Source: Clostridia bacterium (lineage in GTDB: Bacteria > Bacillota > Clostridia > Oscillospirales > Acutalibacteraceae). From it: a stretch of DNA of 64,000 nt. Position 1 is the first letter of the stretch. Every line of letters starts with the position of its first letter. Positions 45,296-53,943 of this stretch are shown here, in pieces. The notes under the pieces are model-generated. The model did no database searches. It had not been told where the DNA came from and saw only the letters and a list, made by a program, of their open reading frames with translations. The stretch covers positions 1 through 64,000 of the forward strand of contig JAKSQP010000002.1 in assembly GCA_024404025.1 (NCBI GenBank), given 5' to 3'. The translations under genes were made by a program, and so were the position numbers.

Positions 45296-46702
45296 ATGTC
45301 AGAAATTCTTAAAGGACTAAAACCCGAAAAGGTGTTTCATTATTTTGAAGAAATATCCGCAATTCCGAGGGGCTCGTGCAGCACAGAGGCCATAAGCGAT
45401 TATTGCGAAAAATTCGCTTTAAGTCACGAGCTTGAATATGTCAGGGAAAAATGTGGAAATATCATAATCAGAAAAGAAGCCGGTGCAGGCTGTAAATCGC
45501 TCGAGCCCGTTCTCATTCAGGGTCATCTTGATATGGTATGGGAGAAAAGTTCCGATTGCGATATAGATTTTAAAAATGAAGGATTAAGACTGAATAAAGA
45601 CGATGAATTCATCTTTGCAGACGGCACAACGCTCGGCGGAGATGACGGCATTGCCGTTGCAATGGGTCTTGCTCTTCTTGACGATGACGATATAATCCAT
45701 CCTCCTCTTGAAGTGCTTTTCACGGTTGATGAAGAGGTCGGAATGACGGGCGCTTATGAGCTTGATGCCTCTAATATTTTCAGCAAAAGACTTATCAATC
45801 TCGATTCCGAAGAGGAGGGGACTCTTCTTGCCGGATGCGCAGGAGGCGCAAGAACGGAAATAAGATTAATGTATAACAAAATCCACGAAGAAAAACCTGC
45901 GTATAGATTAACCTTATCCGGCCTTCACGGCGGCCATTCCGGAGCGGAGATCCATATCGGATATGCAAATGCAAACAAAGTTATGGGCAGGATCCTTTCG
46001 GAAATATCCGATGATGTTGAAATCGTCAGCATCAACGGCGGAACAATGGATAATGCAATTACCCGAAGCTGTTCGGCGGTTATCATTGCGGATAATCTCA
46101 AAAAAGTTGATGAGATTTTAAATGATTATAAATTAAAAGATCCGTTTATTGCTTTGACGATTGAAAATTGCAGCTCCGAATCCCATTATTCGAAAGAGGA
46201 TTCACGCAAAATCATTTCAATGATCAATGAGCTTCCGTGCGGAGTTGTTTCAATGAGCCGGGATATGGAAGGGCTTGTTGAAACCTCGCTTAATCTCGGA
46301 ATCATCAAAACGAAAGATGATTGCTTAAAGCTTACTTTTTCAGTCAGAAGCTCCGTTAACGAAAAGAAAGAGGCTCTTATTGAGGAGCTTAAAAAAATTG
46401 CGGAAAAATATGATGCAAAATTCAGAGATTACGGAAGATATCCTGCGTGGGAATTCAGAAAGAATTCCGAATTCAGAGATAAAATCGTTTCAATATATAA
46501 GAAAATGTTTAAAAAGGAATTGAATGTTTCGGTTATCCATGCAGGGCTTGAATGCGGCTTGTTCAGCGAAAAAATAAAAGGTCTTGACGCTGTTTCGATA
46601 GGCCCCGATATCATTGATATTCACACACCCGGCGAAAAGCTGAATATTGCTTCCGTTCAGAGAACATGGGAGTTTCTTTTGAAGATTCTTTCCGAAATCT
46701 GA
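45296..46702 (+). CDS. pepD: Aminoacyl-histidine dipeptidase (peptidase D, M20 family)
   Basis: The 468-residue metallopeptidase hydrolyses dipeptides such as Xaa-His. The metal-binding motifs are GHLDMVWE, the GGDDGIAVAM pair and TVDEEVGMTGAYEL, and the C-terminal metal histidine lies in a SIGPDIIDIHTPGE stretch. The lid domain is inserted as usual. The start has AAAGGAG upstream. Its last 92 bases overlap, on the opposite strand, the end of the SpoVB-family gene. Confidence 0.93.
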   Translation: MSEILKGLKPEKVFHYFEEISAIPRGSCSTEAISDYCEKFALSHELEYVREKCGNIIIRKEAGAGCKSLEPVLIQGHLDMVWEKSSDCDIDFKNEGLRLNKDDEFIFADGTTLGGDDGIAVAMGLALLDDDDIIHPPLEVLFTVDEEVGMTGAYELDASNIFSKRLINLDSEEEGTLLAGCAGGARTEIRLMYNKIHEEKPAYRLTLSGLHGGHSGAEIHIGYANANKVMGRILSEISDDVEIVSINGGTMDNAITRSCSAVIIADNLKKVDEILNDYKLKDPFIALTIENCSSESHYSKEDSRKIISMINELPCGVVSMSRDMEGLVETSLNLGIIKTKDDCLKLTFSVRSSVNEKKEALIEELKKIAEKYDAKFRDYGRYPAWEFRKNSEFRDKIVSIYKKMFKKELNVSVIHAGLECGLFSEKIKGLDAVSIGPDIIDIHTPGEKLNIASVQRTWEFLLKILSEI

Positions 46703-47987
46703 TTTCGCAGGTGTCGGCAAGCTTGGAAAAGCTCAATGCAAAATTGATTATTTCGCTGATATATAAAATGAAGATATATCCTTTGACGGAATAAACGGGC
46801 AGCAAAAAATAAACAAGAATAACGCATATCAGCGAGTCAATTATATTATAAATCATTGAGCTGAACTGTTTATCAAGCCCTTTCAGCATTCCGTCGGTCA
46901 CGGTGTCCAAATACATCACGGGAACAAGCGGCGCAAGTATTCTGATATACTGCACCGCTTCGTTTGTTTTATAAATCAGGTTTGACAAAAGCGGAGCGGC
47001 AGCAAAACAGACTGCGGAGCAGATAACGGAATAAAACAAGGTCAATTTAAGATTTCTTCTGACGGTGCTGTTTATCAACTCTTTATTATTATATTCTTTC
47101 ATTTTTGCAAGCTCCGGGATGATCAATGCAGATAATGAATTAAGAACTGCGCAGGGAAAGAGAATAACCGGAAGAGCTATTCCGTGGATATTGCCGTATG
47201 CCGAAAGAGAAACCTTATAATTTTCTCCCGATTTCTCAAATCCTTTCGGAATCATAAGATGCTCAACGGTTAAAAGCAGACTTCTGAAAAGCGTTCCGGA
47301 AGCGTCCGGAAAAGCAATTCTGAAAATTTCTTTCATTTTTATTGACGGCAGAGATGTTGTTTTTGCCGAAACGATTGATTTAAAAGTTTTTGCAAGGATA
47401 AAAGAAATTATTTCCGCAGTTGTCATTCCCATAACGATTACCGAAGGATAATTCTGCGATGAAAAGGACGGATTTGATTTAAGAATCGCAATGATGATAA
47501 TTATTTTTGAGATCTGCTCTGTCAGCAGAATAACGGAATATTGCGGAATCTGTTTCTTTGCGGTAAAATATCCGCTGAAAGCCGCATTGACCGCAGCAAA
47601 CGGCAGGCTGACCGAAAGAATTTTTAAAGGCAAAACCGAATTGATATTTCCGATGAATTTATCGCTGATGAAGCCGGAAAAGAAATAAAGTATCAAAGAT
47701 GCAATTATTCCGAAGAAGATTACATATTCTATGCACTTATTGAAAGTTTTGTTTGAGTCATATTTTCCGCCGATTGAAGATTCCGTTATTACTCTCGTTG
47801 CGGAAAGTCTTATTCCGGCGCAGGAAAAGGTCACCGCAAGTCCGTAAACTGTCATTATAAGCTGAAACAGACCCATTCCCGACGAACCAATTACCGATGT
47901 AAGATATGCGTTGAAGCTGACGGAAATTATCCGCATCAGAAGATTGACAACGGTCATCAATGCAGTATTTTTTGCAAGAGAACTCAA
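46611..47987 (-). CDS. SpoVB-family polysaccharide/lipid flippase
   Basis: The ~458-residue multi-spanning protein has the MOP-superfamily pattern of SpoVB/MurJ. The opening LAKNTALMTVVNLLMRIISV and the SSGMGLFQLIMTVYGLA loop are typical, and about 12-14 helices follow. SpoVB is needed for spore cortex synthesis in Bacillus, but several paralogues occur in Clostridia, so the precise role is open. The start is judged to be TTG at 47987, behind AAAGGCGTG; the frame is open to 48038, but there it reaches the valS promoter. The C-terminal tail of about 30 residues is polar and lies in the overlap with pepD. Confidence 0.82.
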   Translation of the reverse strand: MSSLAKNTALMTVVNLLMRIISVSFNAYLTSVIGSSGMGLFQLIMTVYGLAVTFSCAGIRLSATRVITESSIGGKYDSNKTFNKCIEYVIFFGIIASLILYFFSGFISDKFIGNINSVLPLKILSVSLPFAAVNAAFSGYFTAKKQIPQYSVILLTEQISKIIIIIAILKSNPSFSSQNYPSVIVMGMTTAEIISFILAKTFKSIVSAKTTSLPSIKMKEIFRIAFPDASGTLFRSLLLTVEHLMIPKGFEKSGENYKVSLSAYGNIHGIALPVILFPCAVLNSLSALIIPELAKMKEYNNKELINSTVRRNLKLTLFYSVICSAVCFAAAPLLSNLIYKTNEAVQYIRILAPLVPVMYLDTVTDGMLKGLDKQFSSMIYNIIDSLICVILVYFLLPVYSVKGYIFILYISEIINFALSFSKLADTCEIRFRKESSKETPMFSERKQYSAFRRVCEYQ

Positions 47988-48027
47988 AATATCACGCCTT
48001 TTCTTTTTATATATATTTAAAATTATA

Positions 48028-48056
48028 TTGACAACCATAAATCAATATGATAAAAT
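48028..48056 (+). promoter_or_regulatory. Promoter of the valS T-box leader
   Basis: TTGACA (48028-48033), 17 bp, TAAAAT (48051-48056) with TG one base before the -10. Transcription should begin near 48063. Confidence 0.7.
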
Positions 48057-48062
48057 CATACC

Positions 48063-48318
48063 GTTTTAAATAGCAAAAAGCTTTGACGGGGAGTGCGGAA
48101 GAAATCTGCTTTCAGAGAGTCGGCGGCTGGTGCGAGCCGATAAGTCTGATTCTTTTGCTGTAGCCCTTTAGCTGAAAGGAAGAAAGTGATTTTTTCACCG
48201 TAGAACCTTTCCGTTTGCAGCGTTAATGCATTGAGTGGCGTTTATGGCGCAATTTGAGTGGTACCGCGGGTAAATTTGCTCGTCTCATTGATTTTAAGAT
48301 CTGTGAGACGATTTTTTT
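48063..48318 (+). promoter_or_regulatory. T-box riboswitch (valine) upstream of valS
   Basis: The leader ends with the T-box sequence GAGTGGTACCGCGGG (48256-48270) and a terminator, CGTCTCA / TGAGACG (48281-48287 with 48304-48310) followed by seven T. Stem I contains the conserved CGGCTGGTGCGAGCCG hairpin (48123-48138). The probable specifier codon is GTA at 48160-48162, which encodes valine and fits the gene behind it. The UGGU of the T-box can pair with an ACCA tRNA end, as expected for tRNA-Val with discriminator A. Uncharged tRNA-Val would favour the antiterminator and switch valS on. Confidence 0.92.
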
Positions 48319-48345
48319 GTCTCACGAAAGAAAGGAAGATTCAAC

Positions 48346-51036
48346 ATGGCAAAAGAACTTGCTAAACAGTACGATCCGAAAAACGTTGAAGACCGTATCT
48401 ATGAATCATGGCTTAAGGGCAGATATTTTCATGCCAAAGTCGAAAACGACAAAAAGCCCTACACAATCGTTATTCCTCCGCCGAATATAACCGGTCAGCT
48501 TCACATGGGTCACGCCCTTGACAATACTCTTCAGGATATTCTTATCCGCTGGAGAAGAATGCAGGGCTTTGATACCCTCTGGCTTCCCGGAACCGACCAC
48601 GCTTCAATCGCAACAGAAGCAAAGATCGTTGCTACAATGAGAGAAGAAGGCATTTCAAAGGAAGATCTCGGCAGAGAAGGCTTCCTTAAGAGAGCATGGG
48701 AATGGAAAGAACAGTACGGCGGAAGAATCATCGAGCAGCTTAAAAAGCTCGGCTCCTCCTGCGACTGGGACAGAACAAGATTTACTCTTGATGAAGGCTG
48801 CAGCAAGGCGGTAAGAGAAGTTTTCTGCCGTCTTTATGAAGAAGACCTCATATACAGAGGCAACCGCATGGTCAACTGGTGCCCCTGCTGCAACACATCA
48901 ATTTCGGATGCAGAGGTTGAATACGAAGAAAAAGACAGCAATTTCTGGCATCTTCTTTATACTGTTAAGGAGACCGGCGAGCAGCTTGAGCTTGCAACAA
49001 CAAGACCCGAAACAATGCTCGGCGATACGGCAGTTGCAATCAACAGCGAGGATGAAAGATATAAACATCTTCACGGATGCCATGTCATTCTTCCGCTTCT
49101 TAACAAAGAAATTCCCATCGTATGCGATGAACACGCAGATATGACAAAGGGAACGGGCGTTGTTAAAATTACTCCCGCTCATGACCCCAATGACTTTGAG
49201 GTCGGCAAGCGTCATAATCTTCCCGTTGTCAGAACATTTACTTATGACGGCCATCTGACAGGCGCTGCCGATAAGGCAGAGGCAGATGAATATATCGCAA
49301 GCGGAAAAGCTTCCGCCGATGAGCCCGAAGTTCTTGACTGCGGCAAATATGCCGGAATGACAACAATGGAAGCAAGAAAAGCCATCCTTGAAGACCTTGA
49401 AGCCGGCGGATACATCAAATATATCGAGCCTCTTAAGCACGAGGTCGGCACCTGCTACCGCTGCCACACAAGCATTGAGCCTATGGTTTCAAAGCAGTGG
49501 TTTGTTCGTATGGATCCTCTTGCAGGTCCTGCAATTGAGTCTGTTGAAAAGGGTGAAACAAAATTCATCCCCGAAAGATTCACAAAAAATTATATGAACT
49601 GGATGAGAGGTACCCGTGACTGGTGCATCTCCCGTCAGCTTTGGTGGGGTCACCGGATTCCCGCATGGTATTGCAGCAATTGCGGCAAGATGACCGTTTC
49701 CAAGACCGATTTGGATAAATGTCCGCATTGCGGCGGCGATGTTGAGCAGGATCCCGATACACTTGATACCTGGTTCTCCTCGGCTCTCTGGCCGTTCTCA
49801 ACTCTCGGCTGGCCCGAAAACACTCCCGAGCTTGAGCATTATTATCCCACAAACACTCTTGTTACCGGCTATGATATTATCGGCTTCTGGGTAAGCAGAA
49901 TGATATTCTCCGCCCTCAAGTATACGGATAAAGCTCCGTTTGATACCGTTCTCATTCACGGCCTCGTAAGAGATGCCCAGGGCAGAAAGATGTCCAAATC
50001 CCTCGGCAACGGTATTGATCCTCTTGATATTATTGACCGCTACGGTGCCGATGCTTTAAGATTTACTCTCGCAACCGGCAACAGCCCCGGAAACGATATG
50101 AGATTTTCCGATGAAAAGGTCAATGCAAGCCGCAACTTTGCAAACAAGATTTGGAATGCTTCAAGATTCATTCTTATGAATATCGGCGATGAAGATATTC
50201 CCTGCAAGCTTCCCGAAAATCTTGCTCTCGAAGATAAGTGGGTAATCAGCCTTTACAACACTCTTGTTAAGGAAGTTACCGAAAACCTTGAAAAGTTTGA
50301 GCTCGGTATGGCTGTTGCAAAGCTTTATGATTTTATCTGGGATGTTTTCTGTGACTGGTATATTGAAATTGCCAAAATCAGACTCCAGAATAACGATGAA
50401 AACGCTAAAGCGGCAAAGCAGGTTCTCGTTTGGGTCATGAGCAACACTCTCAAGCTCCTTCATCCGTTTATGCCGTTCATAACAGAAGAAATCTGGCAGA
50501 CTCTTCCTCACGAGGGCGAATCAATTATGATTTCCGAATGGCCCGAATATGATGAAGCTCATGCTTTCGATGCCGAAGAAGCCGAAATGGAAAGAATTAT
50601 GGTTGCCGTTCGTGCAATCAGAAACCGCAGAACCGAAATGAATGTTGCTCCCTCAAAGAAAGCAAAAGTTTATATTGCGACCGCATATAAAGATACTTTT
50701 GAAAAGGGCGGCGTATTCATGCAGAAGCTCGCTTCGGCTTCCGAGGTCGAAATTGCCGATTCATTTGAAATTGAAGGTGCGGTCAGCATCGTTACGGCAG
50801 ACGCAAAGATCTATATTCCCATGGGCGAGCTCGTTGATTTCGAGGCCGAAAAGGCAAGACTTGCAAAAGAACTTGCAGCAGTTCAGAAAGACCTTGATTT
50901 CGTAAACAATAAGCTTTCAAATGAAAACTTTGTTTCAAGAGCTCCCGCAGCGGTTGTTGAAGCTCAGAAGGAAGCAAAAGCAAGATATGAAGAAAAGATT
51001 GCAATGCTCAACGAAAGCATAGCAAAATTGAACTGA
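48346..51036 (+). CDS. valS: Valyl-tRNA synthetase
   Basis: The 896-residue class I synthetase charges tRNA-Val. The HIGH-type motif is HMGHAL within PPNITGQLHMGHAL, and KMSKS lies in RKMSKSLGNGIDP. The editing domain is present. Two zinc-ribbon-like clusters are visible (WCPCCNTSIS and CSNCGK...CPHCGG), and the C-terminal coiled-coil arm covers the last ~65 residues. The start is preceded by AAAGGAAG and by the T-box leader. Confidence 0.98.
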   Translation: MAKELAKQYDPKNVEDRIYESWLKGRYFHAKVENDKKPYTIVIPPPNITGQLHMGHALDNTLQDILIRWRRMQGFDTLWLPGTDHASIATEAKIVATMREEGISKEDLGREGFLKRAWEWKEQYGGRIIEQLKKLGSSCDWDRTRFTLDEGCSKAVREVFCRLYEEDLIYRGNRMVNWCPCCNTSISDAEVEYEEKDSNFWHLLYTVKETGEQLELATTRPETMLGDTAVAINSEDERYKHLHGCHVILPLLNKEIPIVCDEHADMTKGTGVVKITPAHDPNDFEVGKRHNLPVVRTFTYDGHLTGAADKAEADEYIASGKASADEPEVLDCGKYAGMTTMEARKAILEDLEAGGYIKYIEPLKHEVGTCYRCHTSIEPMVSKQWFVRMDPLAGPAIESVEKGETKFIPERFTKNYMNWMRGTRDWCISRQLWWGHRIPAWYCSNCGKMTVSKTDLDKCPHCGGDVEQDPDTLDTWFSSALWPFSTLGWPENTPELEHYYPTNTLVTGYDIIGFWVSRMIFSALKYTDKAPFDTVLIHGLVRDAQGRKMSKSLGNGIDPLDIIDRYGADALRFTLATGNSPGNDMRFSDEKVNASRNFANKIWNASRFILMNIGDEDIPCKLPENLALEDKWVISLYNTLVKEVTENLEKFELGMAVAKLYDFIWDVFCDWYIEIAKIRLQNNDENAKAAKQVLVWVMSNTLKLLHPFMPFITEEIWQTLPHEGESIMISEWPEYDEAHAFDAEEAEMERIMVAVRAIRNRRTEMNVAPSKKAKVYIATAYKDTFEKGGVFMQKLASASEVEIADSFEIEGAVSIVTADAKIYIPMGELVDFEAEKARLAKELAAVQKDLDFVNNKLSNENFVSRAPAAVVEAQKEAKARYEEKIAMLNESIAKLN

Positions 51037-51040
51037 TTTT

Positions 51041-51068
51041 AAGAGCCCGAAGGTTTCTTCGGGCTCTT
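51041..51068 (+). terminator. Hairpin without T-tract between valS and folC
   Basis: A perfect 12-bp stem AAGAGCCCGAAG / CTTCGGGCTCTT with loop GTTT is followed by GACAAA rather than T-residues. It may be a weak terminator, a processing site, or an mRNA-stabilising hairpin. folC starts 18 bases later. Confidence 0.4.
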
Positions 51069-51086
51069 GACAAAGGCGATGAAATT

Positions 51087-52367
51087 ATGAATTGCGAGGA
51101 AGCAATAAATTATATACATTCTCTTGAAAAATTCGGCATTCAGCCCGGTCTTGATAAAATCAGAGCGCTGTGCGATTCTCTCGGAAATCCGCAGAAAAAA
51201 TTAAAGGTTATTCATGTTGCCGGCACCAACGGAAAAGGCTCAACCTCAACGATGATCTCAAATATGCTCATTGCATCGGGATATAATGTAGGATTATATA
51301 TTTCTCCGTATGTTTCCGATTTCAGAGAAAGAATTCAGCTTAACGGCAAAATGATTGAAAAAGAATCTCTTTCAAAAGCAGTTAAAAAAGTTAAGAATGC
51401 AATTGAAAGCATTCTTCTCCCGCAGGGGATTCAGCCAACGGAATTTGAAGCATTAACAGCAGCGGCATTTGTTTTTTATGCGGAATCGGATTGCGATTTC
51501 GTTGTGCTTGAAGTCGGTCTCGGAGGCAGATTCGACGCAACGAATATTATCGAAAATCCTCTTGTCAGCGTTATAGTCAGCATTTCTCTTGACCATACCG
51601 CAATCCTCGGAGATACGATTGAAAAAATAGCTTTTGAAAAAAGCGGAATAATCAAAAAAGATTCCGTTACGGTTTCTTATCCTTTTCAGCAGGACGATGC
51701 ACTCGGCGTTATCAAATCAAAATGCCGTGAGATGAATAATAAGCTTGTTATACCGGATACTTCCGCAATTATATTTGAAAACGAAGAATTTGACGGAACG
51801 AGCGCAGTTTATAACGGAATCGAATTCGAGCTTCCTCTTGCGGGGAAACACATGATTTATAACGCATGCACGGCGATTGAAGCAATCAGGGCTCTTTCGG
51901 CTTATAACATCAATGTTAAAGATGATGCAATAATAAACGGCATTGCGGCTTCGTCAATGCCGGCAAGGCTTGAACTTATTTGCAGAAAGCCGATAACAAT
52001 TCTTGACGGCGGACATAACGAAGGCTGTGCAGAAGCTGTTGAAGTCTATATAAATAAATATTTTACCGGCAGAAGAATTATTATGGTTTCTTCTATGATG
52101 GCTGATAAAGACTATGAAGCTTATCTTTCAAAGACAGCTTCAAAAGCATCTGTTTTTATTGCTTCAAAGGCTGATGTGCCCCGCGCCTTATCGGCGGATG
52201 AATTAATGAAAACAGCTGAAAAATACTGCAAAGAATGTTATTCATATCCCGATCCGCTGAAAGCAATTGAATTCGGAAAAAGTCTTTGCAAAGAAAATGA
52301 CGTGTTCTTTGTGTGCGGCTCATTCTATCTTGCGGGCGAAATAAGAAATACGCTTATGAAATTTTGA
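51087..52367 (+). CDS. folC: Folylpolyglutamate synthase / dihydrofolate synthase
   Basis: The 426-residue ligase adds glutamate to folates (and in many bacteria to dihydropteroate). The ATP-binding loop is VAGTNGKGSTSTM. The ISLDHTAILGDTIEKIAFEKSG segment and GGHNEGCAEA, with the usual DGAHN-type motif, follow. Length is standard. Its start lies 50 bases after valS, behind AAAGGCGATG, so the two may be co-transcribed through the hairpin. It is followed by a proper terminator. Confidence 0.94.
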   Translation: MNCEEAINYIHSLEKFGIQPGLDKIRALCDSLGNPQKKLKVIHVAGTNGKGSTSTMISNMLIASGYNVGLYISPYVSDFRERIQLNGKMIEKESLSKAVKKVKNAIESILLPQGIQPTEFEALTAAAFVFYAESDCDFVVLEVGLGGRFDATNIIENPLVSVIVSISLDHTAILGDTIEKIAFEKSGIIKKDSVTVSYPFQQDDALGVIKSKCREMNNKLVIPDTSAIIFENEEFDGTSAVYNGIEFELPLAGKHMIYNACTAIEAIRALSAYNINVKDDAIINGIAASSMPARLELICRKPITILDGGHNEGCAEAVEVYINKYFTGRRIIMVSSMMADKDYEAYLSKTASKASVFIASKADVPRALSADELMKTAEKYCKECYSYPDPLKAIEFGKSLCKENDVFFVCGSFYLAGEIRNTLMKF

Positions 52368-52399
52368 ACAAAGATAAATTTCAACAAATTTTTTATACG

Positions 52400-52436
52400 G
52401 AATCCTTTATCTTAACTGATAAGGGATTCTTTTTTT
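52400..52436 (+). terminator. Terminator after folC, abutting the spoIIA ribosome site
   Basis: A 12-bp stem (52400-52411 with 52418-52429, one G-T pair), 6-base loop and seven T. The GGAGGT of spoIIAA begins two bases after the T-run. Confidence 0.8.
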
Positions 52437-52449
52437 ATGGAGGTAAAAA

Positions 52450-52764
52450 ATGGCAGTTAAAATCTCGTCTTCACCTATGAGGGTAACAGTTTCCCTTTCC
52501 GGCGAAATTGACCATCATAATGCGGCGGTGTTAAGAATGGAAGCAGATGAAGCAATCCAATCAAAACTTGCCCCTAATGTTCGCCTTGATTTCAATGAAG
52601 TGACCTTTATGGACAGCTCCGCAATCGGCTTTGTGCTGGGCAGATACAGAATAGTTGAAAGCTACGGCGGCAATGTTGAGGTTATCAATCTGACAAGGCG
52701 TCAGTTTGCGATGATGAAGCTTGCGGGCCTTGAAAATGTTGTAAAACTAAAAACAAAGAAATGA
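52450..52764 (+). CDS. spoIIAA: Anti-sigma-F factor antagonist SpoIIAA
   Basis: The 104-residue STAS-domain protein releases sigma-F from SpoIIAB when it is not phosphorylated. The phosphorylation site is in FMDSSAIGFVLGRY, with a serine matching S58 of Bacillus. The N-terminal strand and GEIDHHNAA loop are typical. It begins the classical spoIIA operon, with spoIIAB 7 bases downstream. I found no clear sigma-H promoter; one candidate -10 (ACGGAAT, 52397-52403) lacks a well-spaced -35. Confidence 0.93.
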   Translation: MAVKISSSPMRVTVSLSGEIDHHNAAVLRMEADEAIQSKLAPNVRLDFNEVTFMDSSAIGFVLGRYRIVESYGGNVEVINLTRRQFAMMKLAGLENVVKLKTKK

Positions 52765-52771
52765 GGATATT

Positions 52772-53215
52772 ATGAAACCGATAAATAAAATGATTCTTAA
52801 AACAGACAGCCGTTCAATCAATGAAAGCTTCGTCAGAATATGCGTTTCGGCGTTTGCGGCTCAGCTTGACCCTGATATTGAAGAATTATCCGATGTAAAA
52901 ACCGCAGTAAGCGAAGCAGTTACAAACTGCATTGTTCATGCTTATCCGGATAAGGTCGGAGAAATAACAGTTAAAGTTTTTATTTATGAAAACAGAGCTG
53001 TTAAAATCATCATAAGGGATAAGGGTAGGGGAATTAAAGACATCAAAAAGGCAATGGAGCCTCTCTTTACAACTCTCGGCGGCGAAAGAGCAGGCCTCGG
53101 CTTTGCCGTTATGGAAAGCTTCTGCGATAAGGTTTCGGTCAGATCCGCGCCGGGCAAAGGAACAACCGTCAATCTTACAAAAACTTTTGTGTCCCGTACA
53201 TACGAAAATGAATAA
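52772..53215 (+). CDS. spoIIAB: Anti-sigma-F factor and serine kinase SpoIIAB
   Basis: The 147-residue protein binds sigma-F and phosphorylates SpoIIAA. It has a GHKL-type ATP fold: the N-box VSEAVTNCIVHAY, the G1-like RDKGRGI, and GGERAGLGFAVMES for the ATP lid. It lies between spoIIAA and sigF and overlaps sigF by eight bases, the same layout as in other spore formers. Confidence 0.94.
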   Translation: MKPINKMILKTDSRSINESFVRICVSAFAAQLDPDIEELSDVKTAVSEAVTNCIVHAYPDKVGEITVKVFIYENRAVKIIIRDKGRGIKDIKKAMEPLFTTLGGERAGLGFAVMESFCDKVSVRSAPGKGTTVNLTKTFVSRTYENE

Positions 53216-53864
53216 AACAGAAAATGAGCTTGTAGAAAATAATATAGGATTGGTGCATTCCTGCGCAAACAGATTCAGAGGCAGGGGAATTGAATATGAC
53301 GATTTATTTCAGGCAGGGTGTCTGGGACTTGTTAAAGCTTCGAAATCATTTGATTCCGAAAAAGGTTTTGCTTTTTCGACCTATTCCGTTTATATTATTC
53401 TCGGAGAAATCAGAAAGCTTTTCCGTGACGGGGGAAGCGTTAAAATAAGCAGAACGATGAAGGAAAAAGCAAGAAATGCAATAAATAAAAAGAATGAACT
53501 TGCCGTTAAACTCGGGCGGGAGCCGAGTGTTTCGGAGCTTGCGAAGGAAATAGGCTGCGATTTATCCGAAACCGCCGAAATAATCAATTCTTTTTCGCCG
53601 GTCATTTCAATTGATTCCGAGGATTATAAAAAAAGCGCCGTTCAATCATATTCTGATTCTCCCGAAAACGAAATAAGCGATAATATTGCTCTTTTTCAGG
53701 TCATTGATACTCTTGACGAAAATGACAGACTGCTGATAGAATACAGATATTTTAAAGGATTATCGCAAACGGTTACGGCTGAAAATCTCGGAATAACGCA
53801 GGTAAGCGTTTCGAGGAAGGAAAAGAAAATTCTTGAAGATATAAGGAAAAAAATGATACTTTAG
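53208..53864 (+). CDS. sigF: RNA polymerase sporulation factor sigma-F
   Basis: The 218-residue sigma factor switches on forespore genes. Region 2 is seen in IEYDDLFQAGCLGLVKA and FAFSTYSVYIILGEIRK, region 3 in LGREPSVSELAKEIGCD, and region 4 in the closing helix-turn-helix (TAENLGITQVSVSRKEKKIL). It is shorter than Bacillus sigma-F (about 255). The ATG at 53208 overlaps the spoIIAB stop; an upstream start would run through spoIIAB. Confidence 0.93.
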   Translation: MNKTENELVENNIGLVHSCANRFRGRGIEYDDLFQAGCLGLVKASKSFDSEKGFAFSTYSVYIILGEIRKLFRDGGSVKISRTMKEKARNAINKKNELAVKLGREPSVSELAKEIGCDLSETAEIINSFSPVISIDSEDYKKSAVQSYSDSPENEISDNIALFQVIDTLDENDRLLIEYRYFKGLSQTVTAENLGITQVSVSRKEKKILEDIRKKMIL

Positions 53865-53866
53865 CA

Positions 53867-53895
53867 TTGACAAAGAAAATATATAATTATAAAAT
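53867..53895 (+). promoter_or_regulatory. Promoter ahead of the DapA-family gene
   Basis: TTGACA (53867-53872), 17 bp, TAAAAT (53890-53895). The predicted start falls at the hairpin listed next. Confidence 0.5.
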
Positions 53896-53900
53896 GATAG

Positions 53901-53932
53901 GCGGCAATGATTTGCCGCTTATTTTTGTTTTG
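53901..53932 (+). terminator. Terminator after sigF, abutting the next ribosome site
   Basis: GCGGCAA / TTGCCGC (53901-53907 with 53912-53918) and a T-rich tract up to 53931. The GAGGTG of the next gene follows at once. Confidence 0.75.
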
Positions 53933-53943
53933 AGGTGAAAGCG

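Noticed and set aside
48898..49467. Minus-strand open frame of 189 codons within valS
   Set aside because: Lies fully inside a conserved synthetase, shows no recognisable domain and lacks a ribosome site.
52365..52403. Sigma-H promoter for spoIIAA
   Set aside because: ACGGAAT fits the -10 element, but the only AAAGATAAA-like -35 lies about 18 bp away where 11-12 is expected.
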